This document shows positions 10,012 to 18,923 of a DNA stretch of 64,000 bases, piece by piece (position 1 is the stretch's first letter; each line of letters opens with the position of its first letter). Both the position numbers and the translations under genes were made by a program. The notes beneath the pieces were generated by a model. The model did not search any database. It saw only the letters and a program-made list of their open reading frames with translations, and had not been told where the DNA came from. Where the stretch lies: assembly GCA_900540935.1 (NCBI GenBank), contig UQHW01000003.1, positions 45,082-109,081 on the forward strand, written 5' to 3'. The DNA comes from an uncultured Collinsella sp. (GTDB lineage: Bacteria; Actinomycetota; Coriobacteriia; Coriobacteriales; Coriobacteriaceae).

Positions 10012-11902
10012 GACATCCGCTCAGGCCCGCCCGGCCAATCTGGGGCAGACGCTCCGCCGCCTGCTCAGCTATATGGGCCATGCCAAGTTCTCGCTGCTTG
10101 CGGTGGGCGTGCTCGCCTCTATCGCCGCCATCGCGAGCCTTGCCGGCACCTATATGGTGCGCCCCATCGTTAACGGCTTGGCTACGGGTGGGGAGGAGCT
10201 GCTCACTAAGCAGGTTCTCTTTACGGCCGCCATCTACGCCGCGGGCGTGCTGTCGGCCCTGGGCTATTCGCAAATCATGGTGCGCGCGGCCCAACGTGTG
10301 GTGTCCGACATCCGCCGCGACCTGTTCGCACATATCCAGACGCTGCCGCTCAGCTATTTCGATAGCACGCGCTCGGGCGACATCATGAGCTTCTTCACCA
10401 ACGACGTCGACACGGTCTCCGAGGCACTCAACAACAGCTTTGCTAACGTGATTCAGGCGACCATCCAGGTGATTGGCACCACGGCCATGCTCATCATCCT
10501 CAACTGGCAGCTCACGATCATCACGCTCGTGTGCGACGCGGCCATTGTGCTGTACGCGCGCTACTCGGGCATTCGCTCCAAGCGTTTCTTTGCCGCCCAG
10601 CAGGCGTCGCTCGGCGACTTGGACGGATATGTCGAGGAGATGGTCTCGGGCCAAAAGGTCATCAAAGTCTTCAACCACGAGCGGGCCAACGTGGTCGGTT
10701 TTGACGCGCGCAACCAGGAGCTGCGCCGCACCGGTGGCACCGCGCAGGCCTACGCCAACTCGATGGTGCCCATGACCGTGGTGATCGGCTATGCCAACTA
10801 CGCGATCGTTGCGGTGGCGGGAGGCATGCTCTGCATCAACGGTCTGGCCGACGTGGGCGCGCTCGCGAGCTACCTGGTCTTTGTGCGCCAGGCGGCCATG
10901 CCCATCAACCAGTTCACGCAGCTGGGCAACTTCTTGCTCAACGCGCTGGCCGGTGCCGAGCGCCTGTTCGCCGCGATGGACCTTGAGCCCGAGGTGGACG
11001 AGGGTTGCGTGGAGCTGGTGCAGACGGGCGAGTCCGCGTGGGCGTGGAAGATTCCTGAGGGCCGTGGCGTGGGCGCGTACGGGCATCTGCACGATGTTGC
11101 CTCGGTCGACGATGCAGGTCGTGCGGTGTCGGCCGACGGTACCGAGCTTGTGACCGGTCTGGTGCCGCTCGCCGGCGACGTGCGCTTCCATGCCGTGGAC
11201 TTTTCCTACGTGCCGGGCACGCGCGTGCTCACGGACCTCAACCTGTTTGCCAAGCCGGGACAAAAGATCGCTTTTGTGGGTTCGACGGGCGCCGGAAAGA
11301 CGACTATCACCAACCTCATCAACCGCTTCTACGAGGTCGATGACGGCGAGATCACGTACGACGGCATCGACGTCAAGCACATCGCCAAGGCCAGCCTACG
11401 CGGGTCGCTCGGCATTGTGCTGCAGGATACGCACCTGTTTAGCGGCACCATTGCGCAGAACATTCGCTTTGGCAAGCTCGACGCGACCGACGAGGAGGTT
11501 CGTGCTGCCGCCGAGGCCGCCTGCGCCGACTCGTTTATTCGCCGCCTGCCGCAAGGCTACGACACGCCGGTCACAGCCGACGGCGCCAACCTGAGCCAGG
11601 GCCAGCGTCAGCTGCTCGCCATCGCGCGTGTGGCCGTGGCCGATCCGCCGGTGCTCATCTTGGACGAGGCCACTTCGAGTATCGACACGCGTACCGAAAA
11701 GCTCATCGAGCGCGGTATGGACCGCATCATGCGCGGACGTACCACGTTTATGATCGCGCACCGCCTGTCCACCGTCCGCGACGCCGACGCGATCATGGTC
11801 CTCGAGCACGGCCGCATCATCGAACGCGGTACTCACGAGGAACTCCTGGCCCAGCATGGTGAGTACTGGCAGCTGGCGCATGGCTTAAAAGAGTTGGATT
11901 AA
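10004..11902 (+). CDS. ABC exporter half-transporter, catalytically complete subunit
   Basis: Partner of the preceding half-transporter (632 residues from ATG 10004, with GAAGGGGG eight bases upstream; a GTG at 9995 is less likely). Transmembrane domain about 15-320, Walker A GSTGAGKTT near 426, signature LSQGQRQLL near 530, and canonical Walker B LILDEATSS near 552, with the catalytic Glu present. Between the membrane and nucleotide-binding domains is an extra stretch of about 50 residues (near 345-395) common in this subfamily's larger subunit. The pairing of one degenerate and one canonical ATP site supports a functional heterodimer. Confidence 0.93.
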   Translation: MPKTSAQARPANLGQTLRRLLSYMGHAKFSLLAVGVLASIAAIASLAGTYMVRPIVNGLATGGEELLTKQVLFTAAIYAAGVLSALGYSQIMVRAAQRVVSDIRRDLFAHIQTLPLSYFDSTRSGDIMSFFTNDVDTVSEALNNSFANVIQATIQVIGTTAMLIILNWQLTIITLVCDAAIVLYARYSGIRSKRFFAAQQASLGDLDGYVEEMVSGQKVIKVFNHERANVVGFDARNQELRRTGGTAQAYANSMVPMTVVIGYANYAIVAVAGGMLCINGLADVGALASYLVFVRQAAMPINQFTQLGNFLLNALAGAERLFAAMDLEPEVDEGCVELVQTGESAWAWKIPEGRGVGAYGHLHDVASVDDAGRAVSADGTELVTGLVPLAGDVRFHAVDFSYVPGTRVLTDLNLFAKPGQKIAFVGSTGAGKTTITNLINRFYEVDDGEITYDGIDVKHIAKASLRGSLGIVLQDTHLFSGTIAQNIRFGKLDATDEEVRAAAEAACADSFIRRLPQGYDTPVTADGANLSQGQRQLLAIARVAVADPPVLILDEATSSIDTRTEKLIERGMDRIMRGRTTFMIAHRLSTVRDADAIMVLEHGRIIERGTHEELLAQHGEYWQLAHGLKELD

Positions 11903-11954
11903 CCCGTTCGAGCACGATGCTTTGACCCCTCCGTGCCCCTCACCTCGCCTCAAA

Positions 11955-12014
11955 TCATCACAACATTCAACGTTTTTTACCAAAATCGGGAAAAGCATCG
12001 AATGTTGTGATGGT
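11955..12014. repeat. Palindromic intergenic repeat, copy 1 of 4
   Basis: Arms CATCACAACATTC and its complement close a loop of about 30 bases. It differs from copy 2 (13196-13256) at three internal positions and is in the same orientation. It lies after the ABC pair and may also act as a terminator. Confidence 0.85.
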
Positions 12015-12117
12015 TTTTCTGCCACTCGATCGGATGGAATCGCTTTCTTGCGCACGAAAGTGTGCGGACCCGTGGGCAGGGGAATAAGGTTGGTTATCCG
12101 ACTCCATTGGAGGGCTC

Positions 12118-13155
12118 ATGGACCTGCCGATCGTCCTGTCCCATAAGACTGCCTGGCTGTACCACAACGTGGCGCGCCCGTCCGAGCCGCTCTCGCGAGC
12201 AAGCAGCCTATACGATGAGGACTCGCTTGCTAGCGAGGCGGAGCCGACTGCGGGCCTGCCCAAATTGGGACTCGATGCCAAAGGGCTGAGGGCTTCAACG
12301 GCAGTTGGGATCGTTGCCGATTATCTGGTCTCGCTTGGTATTCCACGAGAAGAGCTCGATCATATCGATACACTCGTCAACTTCGATTTTGAGCGCTCGA
12401 CGCCGGCTGGATTTAGGTGCCATGTGTTTGGGGCGCCGGTACCTTCAGGCCATCTTATCGAGGTGGCAGAGGGCCTTCTGGTGGTTGATGAGGCCATGTG
12501 CTTTGTCCAGGCGGGTTCGTGGATGAGCGAGCCCGAGCAGTTGGAATATGGCTACGAAATCTGTGCCCGATACCATTTGAATCATCTGTCGACAAACGAT
12601 TATATCGAGATGGGGCAGAGGTATACCGTTGCCGACTTGATTGCTTATTGCAATGAGAACCGATCTCGTCAGGGGGCCATACGCGCGGCCGCCGTGCTCA
12701 GGCGCGTGCACGATGGCGCGCGATCGCCCATGGAGACGGCCACCGCAATCATGGTCGTAGCAAAACGTTCCCAGGGAGGGCTGGGATACGCCAAGGTTGA
12801 GCTCAACCATCGGGTCGATGTTCCCAACGAATTCAAGTATCTCGCAAAGGCCGGGTATTTCGAGATCGACGTATATGCGCCTGCGAGCGGTACGGGGATT
12901 GAATACAACGGCTCTGACCATCTTGATAAACAGCGCAGCGCGTCGGATGCGGAGCGTATGACCGTGCTGAGCGCGCTGGGCTTTAGGATGATCGTCCTCA
13001 CCGGGACTCAGTTTGCCCATCAACTGCAATTGCATCGGGCAATGAATGCCATCGCGCTCGCTATGGGCCTTAAGTGCGACCGGAGCGAGGCATTCCAGAA
13101 ACGTCAGAACGACCTGCGAGAATTCGTGATTCGGCACTGGGATGGCGGCCTTTAG
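12118..13155 (+). CDS. Hypothetical protein with DUF559/Vsr-like nuclease-fold C-terminus
   Basis: No firm family recognised. The 345-residue protein has an N-terminal half resembling the helix-turn-helix plus sensor layout seen in AbiEi-like and related accessory proteins. The C-terminal third carries IDVYAPASGTGIEYNGSDH, followed by DAERMTVLSALGFRMIVLT. That pattern (acidic residue, E-x-N-G, then a strand with a buried helix) resembles DUF559/Vsr-type PD-(D/E)XK folds, so nucleic-acid cleavage is possible but unproven. ATG at 12118 has GGAGGG upstream. The gene stands alone, bracketed by near-identical palindromic repeats at 11955-12014 and 13196-13256, which suggests an inserted cassette. 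Confidence 0.6.
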   Translation: MDLPIVLSHKTAWLYHNVARPSEPLSRASSLYDEDSLASEAEPTAGLPKLGLDAKGLRASTAVGIVADYLVSLGIPREELDHIDTLVNFDFERSTPAGFRCHVFGAPVPSGHLIEVAEGLLVVDEAMCFVQAGSWMSEPEQLEYGYEICARYHLNHLSTNDYIEMGQRYTVADLIAYCNENRSRQGAIRAAAVLRRVHDGARSPMETATAIMVVAKRSQGGLGYAKVELNHRVDVPNEFKYLAKAGYFEIDVYAPASGTGIEYNGSDHLDKQRSASDAERMTVLSALGFRMIVLTGTQFAHQLQLHRAMNAIALAMGLKCDRSEAFQKRQNDLREFVIRHWDGGL

Positions 13156-13195
13156 GGGCGCTTTGGTCCTTCTACGGGGTGCCGTGGGCAGGCAA

Positions 13196-13256
13196 ACCAT
13201 CACAACATTCGACGTTTTTTGCCAAAAACGGGAAAAGCATCGAATGTTGTGATGGT
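13196..13256. repeat. Palindromic intergenic repeat, copy 2 of 4
   Basis: Arms ACCATCACAACATTCG and complement pair perfectly around a loop of about 29 bases. Same orientation as copy 1, so the two bracket the 12118-13155 gene as direct repeats. Confidence 0.88.
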
Positions 13257-13388
13257 CTGTGCTGAGGATGGGCTTGGAAAGTCCGTTTTGCTCGAAGTGA
13301 CCCGTCCTGTCGTACGGGTGTCGGCATGATTCTCTCGTGGGGTATTATGTTTTCCGAAGAATAAAACGCCGCGTGAGGGGAAGGCTGC

Positions 13389-14444
13389 GTGGACGGGCGC
13401 GTGCAACATGACGGCTTTGGCCGCGATATCAACTACCTGCGCATTGCCGTTACCGACAAGTGCAACTTCCGCTGCATTTACTGCATGCCGGCCGATGGCG
13501 TGGCGCCCCGCGCGCACGACGAGCTGCTCAGCGCCGAGGAAATCGCCCGCTTTGTGCGCTTGGTGGCGGGGGAGGGCATTCGCCGCGTGCGCCTGACGGG
13601 CGGCGAGCCGCTGGTCAGCCGCCGCATCATTCCGCTCATTCGCGACATCCGCGCGATTCCGCAGATCGAGGACATCTCGCTTACCACCAACGGCGCCCTG
13701 CTGCCCAAGCTGGCATCGCAGCTCAAAGATGCCGGGCTTAACCGCGTCAACATTTCGCTCGATACGCTCGACCCTACGCTGTTTGGAAAGATCACGCGTC
13801 TAGGTCGACTCGAGCAGACCATGGCTGGCATCGACGCGGCGCTGGCTTGGGGCTTTGAGCCCGTTAAGGTCAACTGCGTTGTCGTGCGTCGACTCAACCA
13901 GGATGTGGCAGCCCTCGCACGGCTCACGCTCGACCGCCCCATCCACCTGCGCTTTATCGAATACATGCCCATTGGCGACGAGCGCACCAGTTCGCATTGC
14001 GCTGTGGACCCGCATGCGCCCACACTCAATCCCGAGCTGTGGGACGCGAGCGATACCGTGCCGAGCGACGAGCTGCGGGCGCGCATCAATGCCGGGGCCG
14101 CCGCGGCGGGACTGGGCGAGCTCGAGCCGCTCGACATCAACGACGCTCCTGCCGGCGCGGGCCCTGCGCGTTACTGGCACTTTCCGGGCGCGGCGGGAAC
14201 GGTTGGCTTCATCAGCGCCATGTCCAACCATTTTTGCGCGAATTGCAACCGTCTGCGCCTGACGGCCGATGGCAACGTGCGTCCGTGCCTGTTTAGCGAT
14301 GCCGAGTATTCGGTGCGTGAGGCGCTGCGCCGTGGTGATGATATGCAGGTACTTTCGATTTGGCGCGATGCCGTGGCCCACAAACCGCAGGAACACGCGA
14401 TAATTGAGGGCACGCAACGATTTATGTCCCAAATCGGAGGATGA
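13389..14444 (+). CDS. moaA: GTP 3',8-cyclase MoaA
   Basis: First step of molybdenum cofactor synthesis: radical-SAM rearrangement of GTP to 3',8-cyclo-GTP. The N-terminal CNFRCIYC holds the SAM [4Fe-4S] cluster ligands. The C-terminal CANCNRLRLTADGNVRPC carries the second, substrate-binding cluster ligands. Length 351 residues is close to the family norm, although the usual C-terminal GG tail appears as SQIGG. The start is GTG at 13389 after GAGGGGAAGG. The gene ends four bases before the moaC-mobB ATG, so both are one operon. A TATTAT at 13343-13348 is a possible -10; no clear Moco riboswitch was recognised in the leader. Confidence 0.94.
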   Translation: MDGRVQHDGFGRDINYLRIAVTDKCNFRCIYCMPADGVAPRAHDELLSAEEIARFVRLVAGEGIRRVRLTGGEPLVSRRIIPLIRDIRAIPQIEDISLTTNGALLPKLASQLKDAGLNRVNISLDTLDPTLFGKITRLGRLEQTMAGIDAALAWGFEPVKVNCVVVRRLNQDVAALARLTLDRPIHLRFIEYMPIGDERTSSHCAVDPHAPTLNPELWDASDTVPSDELRARINAGAAAAGLGELEPLDINDAPAGAGPARYWHFPGAAGTVGFISAMSNHFCANCNRLRLTADGNVRPCLFSDAEYSVREALRRGDDMQVLSIWRDAVAHKPQEHAIIEGTQRFMSQIGG

Positions 14445-14448
14445 TCAT

Positions 14449-15756
14449 ATGGCCAAGAGCAGGTACGCCGATGCCACCAAGGCCGCTCGCAGGGCCGCGA
14501 TGTCTGCCCATAAAGCCACGGCTGCGGCGAATGTTGGCAACGCCGATGCGTCCGCACAGCCGACTGCCAGCGCTGCCACCGAGCCCGCCCGCGACGCCCG
14601 TCGCGACGAGCTGACGCACGTGGACGCCAAGGGCGAGGTGCGCATGGTCGACGTGTCCGACAAGGCCGAGACCCATCGCATCGCCATCGCCGAGGGCACC
14701 ATCCTCATGCACCCCGAGACGCAAGCCATGGTGCTGCAGGACCGCGCCAAAAAGGGCGACGTGCTTGCCTGCGCGCGCGTGGCGGGCATTATGGCCATCA
14801 AGCGCACGAGCGACATCATCCCCATGTGCCATCCGCTGCTCATTACCAAGAGCAAGTGCGACATTGCGCCCATCGCTGCGGCGGGGACGCCGGCCGAGGA
14901 CGTGCCCGAGGGCTGGGCGCCGGCGCGCACGGACGGGCAGGTCGGCTTTCACGTACTGGTTACGGCGGGCGTGACGGGCAAGACGGGTATCGAGATGGAG
15001 GCCCTGACCGGCGCGAGTGCCGCGTGCCTAACGATCTACGACATGTGCAAGGCGGTCGATCGCGGCATGGAGATCGTCGACGTGCGCCTGCTGTACAAGG
15101 AGGGCGGCCGCTCGGGTGTGTGGGATCGCGCAGAGCGTCAGGCCGCTGCTGTTGAGGCCGTGGGAGCCGCGGGCGACGCACCCGCAAGCGCACCTGCCGC
15201 CGTCGCGCCCGCAGCTCCCGCTCCGGCCGTCCCCGCGATCGCGTTTATCGGCTACCAAAACTCGGGCAAGACCACGCTCGTCGAGAAGGTCATTGCCGAG
15301 CTCACCCGCCGCGGCCTGCGCGTGGGTTCGCTCAAGCATCATGGGCATCACGGCTTTGATATCGATGTGCCTGCTAAGGACACCTGGCGCCATCACCAGG
15401 CCGGATCCAAACACGTGGGCCTCATCTGCGCCACGCGCTGGGCGGAGTACGCCGACACGCGCGAGGAGGACGAGATGCCCGCGCGCGAGCTGCTGTCGCG
15501 CTACAACGATGTCGACGTGGTGATCATCGAGGGCTACAAGACCGAGGGCTTCGACAACATCGTGGTCGCGCGCTCCGGTGTCGACCGTCTGCGCGGCAAG
15601 AGCTCGCTCGACCTGGTCGACGGTCACACGCTGGCTCTTGCCTGCAACGAGGCCCTGGCGCGTCAGGCCTTCGATGCCGGCTTCGCGACCCGAGCCATCA
15701 ACATCAACGACGCCCGAGCCATCTGCGACCTGATCCAAGACCACCTTCAGGCTTGA
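14449..15756 (+). CDS. MoaC-MobB fusion: cyclic pyranopterin monophosphate synthase plus Mo-guanine dinucleotide protein B
   Basis: A 435-residue fusion of two Moco enzymes. MoaC (about 54-230) converts cyclo-GTP to cPMP. It shows TSDIIPMCHPLLIT, EMEALTGASAACLTIYDMCK and the KEGGRSG motif with its conserved Lys. After an Ala/Pro linker (about 238-262), a MobB domain begins with Walker A GYQNSGKTT near 268 and continues with SLKHHGHHGFDIDVPAKDTW and VVIIEGYK, typical of the GTP-binding partner of MobA. ATG at 14449 has GGAGG upstream. An N-terminal Ala-rich segment of about 50 residues is not part of either domain. MoaA catalyses the step just before MoaC, which explains the operon. Confidence 0.92.
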   Translation: MAKSRYADATKAARRAAMSAHKATAAANVGNADASAQPTASAATEPARDARRDELTHVDAKGEVRMVDVSDKAETHRIAIAEGTILMHPETQAMVLQDRAKKGDVLACARVAGIMAIKRTSDIIPMCHPLLITKSKCDIAPIAAAGTPAEDVPEGWAPARTDGQVGFHVLVTAGVTGKTGIEMEALTGASAACLTIYDMCKAVDRGMEIVDVRLLYKEGGRSGVWDRAERQAAAVEAVGAAGDAPASAPAAVAPAAPAPAVPAIAFIGYQNSGKTTLVEKVIAELTRRGLRVGSLKHHGHHGFDIDVPAKDTWRHHQAGSKHVGLICATRWAEYADTREEDEMPARELLSRYNDVDVVIIEGYKTEGFDNIVVARSGVDRLRGKSSLDLVDGHTLALACNEALARQAFDAGFATRAININDARAICDLIQDHLQA

Positions 15757-15884
15757 CGCTGCGCCGGCCCCAAGCACCCCATCTCGCCCCTCAAGCCGTC
15801 GCTCGCGTACCAAAGTACGCGTCGCTCCTCTTTCGGGGCGACCTGGGGCACTTGGAACCGGCTCGCTACGCTGCCATATCATTG

Positions 15885-15919
15885 GGCCACCACAGGCAGG
15901 CACCTTTGTGGTGGCCTTT
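15885..15919. terminator. Terminator-like hairpin of the CCACCACA/TGTGGTGG repeat family
   Basis: Stem GGCCACCACA (15885-15894) with TGTGGTGGCC (15907-15916), then TTT. It carries the GGCAGGCACCTTTG loop signature also seen at 17470, 18435 and 29640. Serves the moaC-mobB transcript by position. Confidence 0.6.
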
Positions 15920-15922
15920 GCT

Positions 15923-15959
15923 TTGGTAGATTTTTGGGACATGCCTTAAAATCTACCAA
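15923..15959. repeat. Perfect 12-bp inverted repeat upstream of the MFS gene
   Basis: TTGGTAGATTTT (15923-15934) and AAAATCTACCAA (15948-15959) around 13 bases. It could be an operator or a second hairpin. Apart from this and the preceding hairpin, 15757-16086 holds no gene. Confidence 0.55.
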
Positions 15960-16086
15960 GTAGTTCATCCGGGCGAAGACGGAGAGAAGGGGCCCGATGC
16001 GTCCTTAACGTTACATACAGAAAGATTGAGTCGATGGTCGGCGGTCAATGCCTGCGGCCCGTATTCATATGCAGCAAGGAGCCCAC

Positions 16087-17373
16087 ATGTCTACATCTCC
16101 ATTTCCTAAATCCCAACCATCGCTGTCCGCGCGGGCCAAGCGCCTGGTGGCAATGCGATTTCTCATCTACACCGGCTTCCAGACCAGCTACTTTATCGGC
16201 GTCATCGGAACGCTCACCTATGCAGACGGCGCTTCGGTCGTCGCGACATCGCTGGCCGTCCTGTTTATGAACGCATTCGTGATCTTGGGATCCTTTGCGG
16301 GTGGCGCGGCGCTCGACGCCTGGGGTCCGCGCCGTCATTTCCGGGCGAGTATCGTCGGCACGTTGGCAACCGGCGCGGCAATTCTCGCCTTTGGCAGCGC
16401 GACCGAAACAGTCCTTGCCGGCGCGGTACTCTTGGGCTTTGTGATGGGATTTGCCCAGCCCATTGCCACGTCCTATCCGGCGTATCTCACCGACGACCCC
16501 GTCGAGCTCAAAGACATCAACTCCGCCATCGCCATGTTTTCAAACGTGAGTATCATCGTTGGCCCCACGCTGGGCGGCTTTGTCGCGGCGGCTGCGTCGT
16601 CGCGCGCGGTGTTCGTGCTCATGATGCTCTTTACAGTGCTGGCGCTCGTCGCTGGTTGGGGCTTTAGGCCGCAAGCAGGTCGCGTCGCCGCGCGCGAAAG
16701 TACTCCCGCGGATAGCAGCACAACGGCAAGTACTGCCAGTCAAAGCTCCGACTTCAGTAAATCCACCCGTGCAACCTTCGCGACCAGCATCAAGACGGTT
16801 TTTACCAACAGCGTCCTCGCCCTGCTGTTCTTCATCATCTTCCTCTCGAACTTTGGCTACGGCGCCTTCGATCCGCTGGAGTCGTTCTTCTACCGCGATG
16901 TTCTGCATGTCGGTGTTGAGTGGATGGGCTGGCTCTCGTCGGCCTGCGGCGTGGGTGCGGTGCTGGGCGCCGTCCTCGCGCTCCGCTTGCCGCGGCGCTT
17001 CGTCAGCCTCAAAACGCTGCTCGTTGCACTCATGTCCGTGGGCCTGGGAAGCCTGCTCTACGTGGGAACAACGTATGTGGGCGTGGCGCTCATTGGCCAG
17101 ATTGCCCTGGGCGTGGCATGGGGCGTCGTCAACCCGCTCCACAACACGATCGTGCAAACGACGGCCCCGCTCGAGCAGCTCGGTCGCGTGAACTCGGTCA
17201 TGGGTTTTGGCAACATGTTCGCCGGCGTGGCCCCGCTGGCGATTGCCCCGTGGCTGGCGGCGACGTTTGGCGTGCAGCAGACGCTCGTTGGTGCGGGCAT
17301 GGTCGTGACGGCGGTTCCCGCGGCGTTGCTGCTGTTTGAACGCCGACATTTTGATCGTGCCGCAAGGCAGTAA
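16087..17373 (+). CDS. Major facilitator superfamily transporter
   Basis: A 428-residue membrane protein with about twelve predicted helices in two halves joined by a polar, Ser/Thr-rich loop (about residues 200-240), the usual MFS build. The cytoplasmic loop after the second helix reads GGAALDAWGPRRHFRAS, a form of the MFS signature loop. ATG at 16087 has AAGGAG close upstream. It looks like the enterobactin-exporter-like/drug-efflux group, but the substrate cannot be read. It stands alone, with a palindromic repeat directly after its stop that probably terminates it. Confidence 0.85.
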   Translation: MSTSPFPKSQPSLSARAKRLVAMRFLIYTGFQTSYFIGVIGTLTYADGASVVATSLAVLFMNAFVILGSFAGGAALDAWGPRRHFRASIVGTLATGAAILAFGSATETVLAGAVLLGFVMGFAQPIATSYPAYLTDDPVELKDINSAIAMFSNVSIIVGPTLGGFVAAAASSRAVFVLMMLFTVLALVAGWGFRPQAGRVAARESTPADSSTTASTASQSSDFSKSTRATFATSIKTVFTNSVLALLFFIIFLSNFGYGAFDPLESFFYRDVLHVGVEWMGWLSSACGVGAVLGAVLALRLPRRFVSLKTLLVALMSVGLGSLLYVGTTYVGVALIGQIALGVAWGVVNPLHNTIVQTTAPLEQLGRVNSVMGFGNMFAGVAPLAIAPWLAATFGVQQTLVGAGMVVTAVPAALLLFERRHFDRAARQ

Positions 17374-17438
17374 AAACCATCACAACATTCGATGAAAATC
17401 GCGATTTTGCCGAAAAACGTCGAATGTTGTGATGGTTT
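17374..17438. repeat. Palindromic intergenic repeat, copy 3 of 4
   Basis: Arms AAACCATCACAACATTCGA pair with their complement. The interior contains AAAATCGCGATTTT, itself a palindrome. Opposite orientation to copies 1 and 2. It begins one base after the MFS stop codon. Confidence 0.88.
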
Positions 17439-17469
17439 GCGCTCTGGCCAGGCCATCCTGCGAGTCCGG

Positions 17470-17506
17470 CCACCACAAAGGGGCCAGGCACCTTTGTGGT
17501 AGTTTT
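17470..17506. terminator. Hairpin of the CCACCACAAAG repeat family
   Basis: ACCACAAAG (17472-17480) pairs with CTTTGTGGT (17492-17500) around an 11-nt loop (17481-17491), then AGTTTT. Second hairpin after the MFS gene. Confidence 0.55.
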
Positions 17507-17595
17507 GCACCAAAGCGCCACGTGCGCGCCTTGGTATACCATGTACGCCGTTCACGAATACACCCCACACCGCCGCACAACCCAGAAAGGCCCCC

Positions 17596-18417
17596 ATGGA
17601 CGCCACCTTCAGCCACATCAAAGCCGTGTTCTGCGATATCGACGGCACGCTGCTCACGAGCCAGCACACGGTGTCCCCGCGCACCGTGGCGGCGATCCGC
17701 GCCCTGCGCGAGCGCGGCGTGCTCTTTGGCCTGTGCACCGGGCGCGACGCCCACGCGACCGAGGCCATGTACGAGCTCTGGGGCATCGAAGGCCTGGTAG
17801 ACGTGATGGTGGGCTGCGGTGGCGCCGAGGTCATCGACCGCGCGCACGACATCAACGAGCTGAGCTATCCGCTGCCGGGCGAGACCATCGCGCGCATCTG
17901 CAAGCACATGGCGGACCTTCCGGCAACGCCCGTCTGCCCCCGAGACGGCGTGTTCTACGTGCCCGAGAGCAACGCGTGCGTCGAGCACCTGTCGCGCGTC
18001 GACGGCGTGCCCTACCAGGTGGTCGATTTTGCCGAGTTCTTGCGCGAGCCGCAGCCCAAGGTGATGTTTACCATGGCGCCCGAGGTAATGCCGCGGGTGA
18101 TTGAGCGGGCGTCGACGTTTGCCGATGACACTGTTAAGGCGGCGGCTCTGCAAACCACGCAGCGGCTCTACGAGTTCATGGATCCGCGCGTGTCCAAGAC
18201 GCGCGGCCTTGTGCGCGTGGCGGAGCTCAACGACATGGAGCTCCAGGACATCTGCGTGTTTGGCGATGCGGACAACGACACCTGCATGGTGGCTGACGCC
18301 GGTGTGGGCGTGGCCATGGCAAATGGCAGCGATGCCACCCGTGCCGCCGCCGATTTTGTAACCGCGAGCAACGACAAAGACGGCATCGCGATCTTTATCG
18401 AGGAACATCTGCTATAG
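17596..18417 (+). CDS. HAD-superfamily phosphatase, Cof/YidA type
   Basis: Predicted cytoplasmic sugar-phosphate or nucleotide phosphatase (273 residues). HAD motif I DIDGTLL is at the N-terminus with the nucleophile Asp and the acid/base Asp two residues on. Motif II is CTGRD. The C-terminal motif IV is FGDADNDTCM with metal-binding acids. The cap is inserted between motifs II and III (C2B type), with a large part of the usual alpha/beta cap present. ATG at 17596 has AGAAAGG upstream. No operon partner. Substrate is unknown, as for most Cof-type enzymes. Confidence 0.88.
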   Translation: MDATFSHIKAVFCDIDGTLLTSQHTVSPRTVAAIRALRERGVLFGLCTGRDAHATEAMYELWGIEGLVDVMVGCGGAEVIDRAHDINELSYPLPGETIARICKHMADLPATPVCPRDGVFYVPESNACVEHLSRVDGVPYQVVDFAEFLREPQPKVMFTMAPEVMPRVIERASTFADDTVKAAALQTTQRLYEFMDPRVSKTRGLVRVAELNDMELQDICVFGDADNDTCMVADAGVGVAMANGSDATRAAADFVTASNDKDGIAIFIEEHLL

Positions 18418-18434
18418 CGCCGGGGGGGGGAGAA

Positions 18435-18467
18435 CCACCGCAAAGGGGGCAGGCTCCTTTGCGGTGG
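18435..18467. terminator. Hairpin of the CCACC.CAAAG repeat family after the HAD gene
   Basis: CCACCGCAAAG (18435-18445) pairs with CTTTGCGGTGG (18457-18467) around the loop GGGGCAGGCTC. Between this and the pilus promoter (18470-18800) the DNA is AT-rich and no gene was seen. Confidence 0.6.
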
Positions 18468-18806
18468 CCTCTGGCGATTTGGGTGAATTGATACCTAAAA
18501 TCTGCGCGAAAATTCAAATAACATTGTCTGAACATCATGCTTCTAACCACCGAGGGGTTAAAGATATTCCCATCAATTTGGTAGTCTATTCCTCCCGGTT
18601 AATGACCTACTGTTCACGGTCGATTTTCGACCGTTCGCAGGATGTCTGCTCTTGAGCAAAATGTTGTGCAAATAAATAAAATGCTATTAAAAAATGATAA
18701 CTAGCTTAATTACCAGTAGAAATAGATATTTCATAGCGAATAAACGAAGGTAAATCCGAGCAAATGTCAAGAGAATTGAGAATTCGCTACAAAACTATCG
18801 GTATTT

Positions 18807-18869
18807 TTGCTTAGATGTTAAACTATCGTACAATATGAACTATAAGCGTGCGCAATTACAGATTGCGCA
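18807..18869 (+). promoter_or_regulatory. Pilus-operon promoter and leader hairpin
   Basis: TTGCTT (18807-18812) and TACAAT (18829-18834) with a 16-bp spacer. The transcript leader then carries a perfect 8-bp hairpin, TGCGCAAT (18849-18856) with ATTGCGCA (18862-18869), about 55 bases before the first start codon. Confidence 0.55.
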
Positions 18870-18923
18870 GATACGTTTGATAGTGAAAGAGCAAGATCGC
18901 GGTCTCTTGGGGAGGAGACATCG

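Noticed and set aside
9809..11380. 523-codon frame antisense to the second ABC gene
   Set aside because: Shadow frame of a confident gene; no start signal or family features.
13257..13388. Molybdenum-cofactor riboswitch before moaA
   Set aside because: Too short and without the expected conserved paired core.
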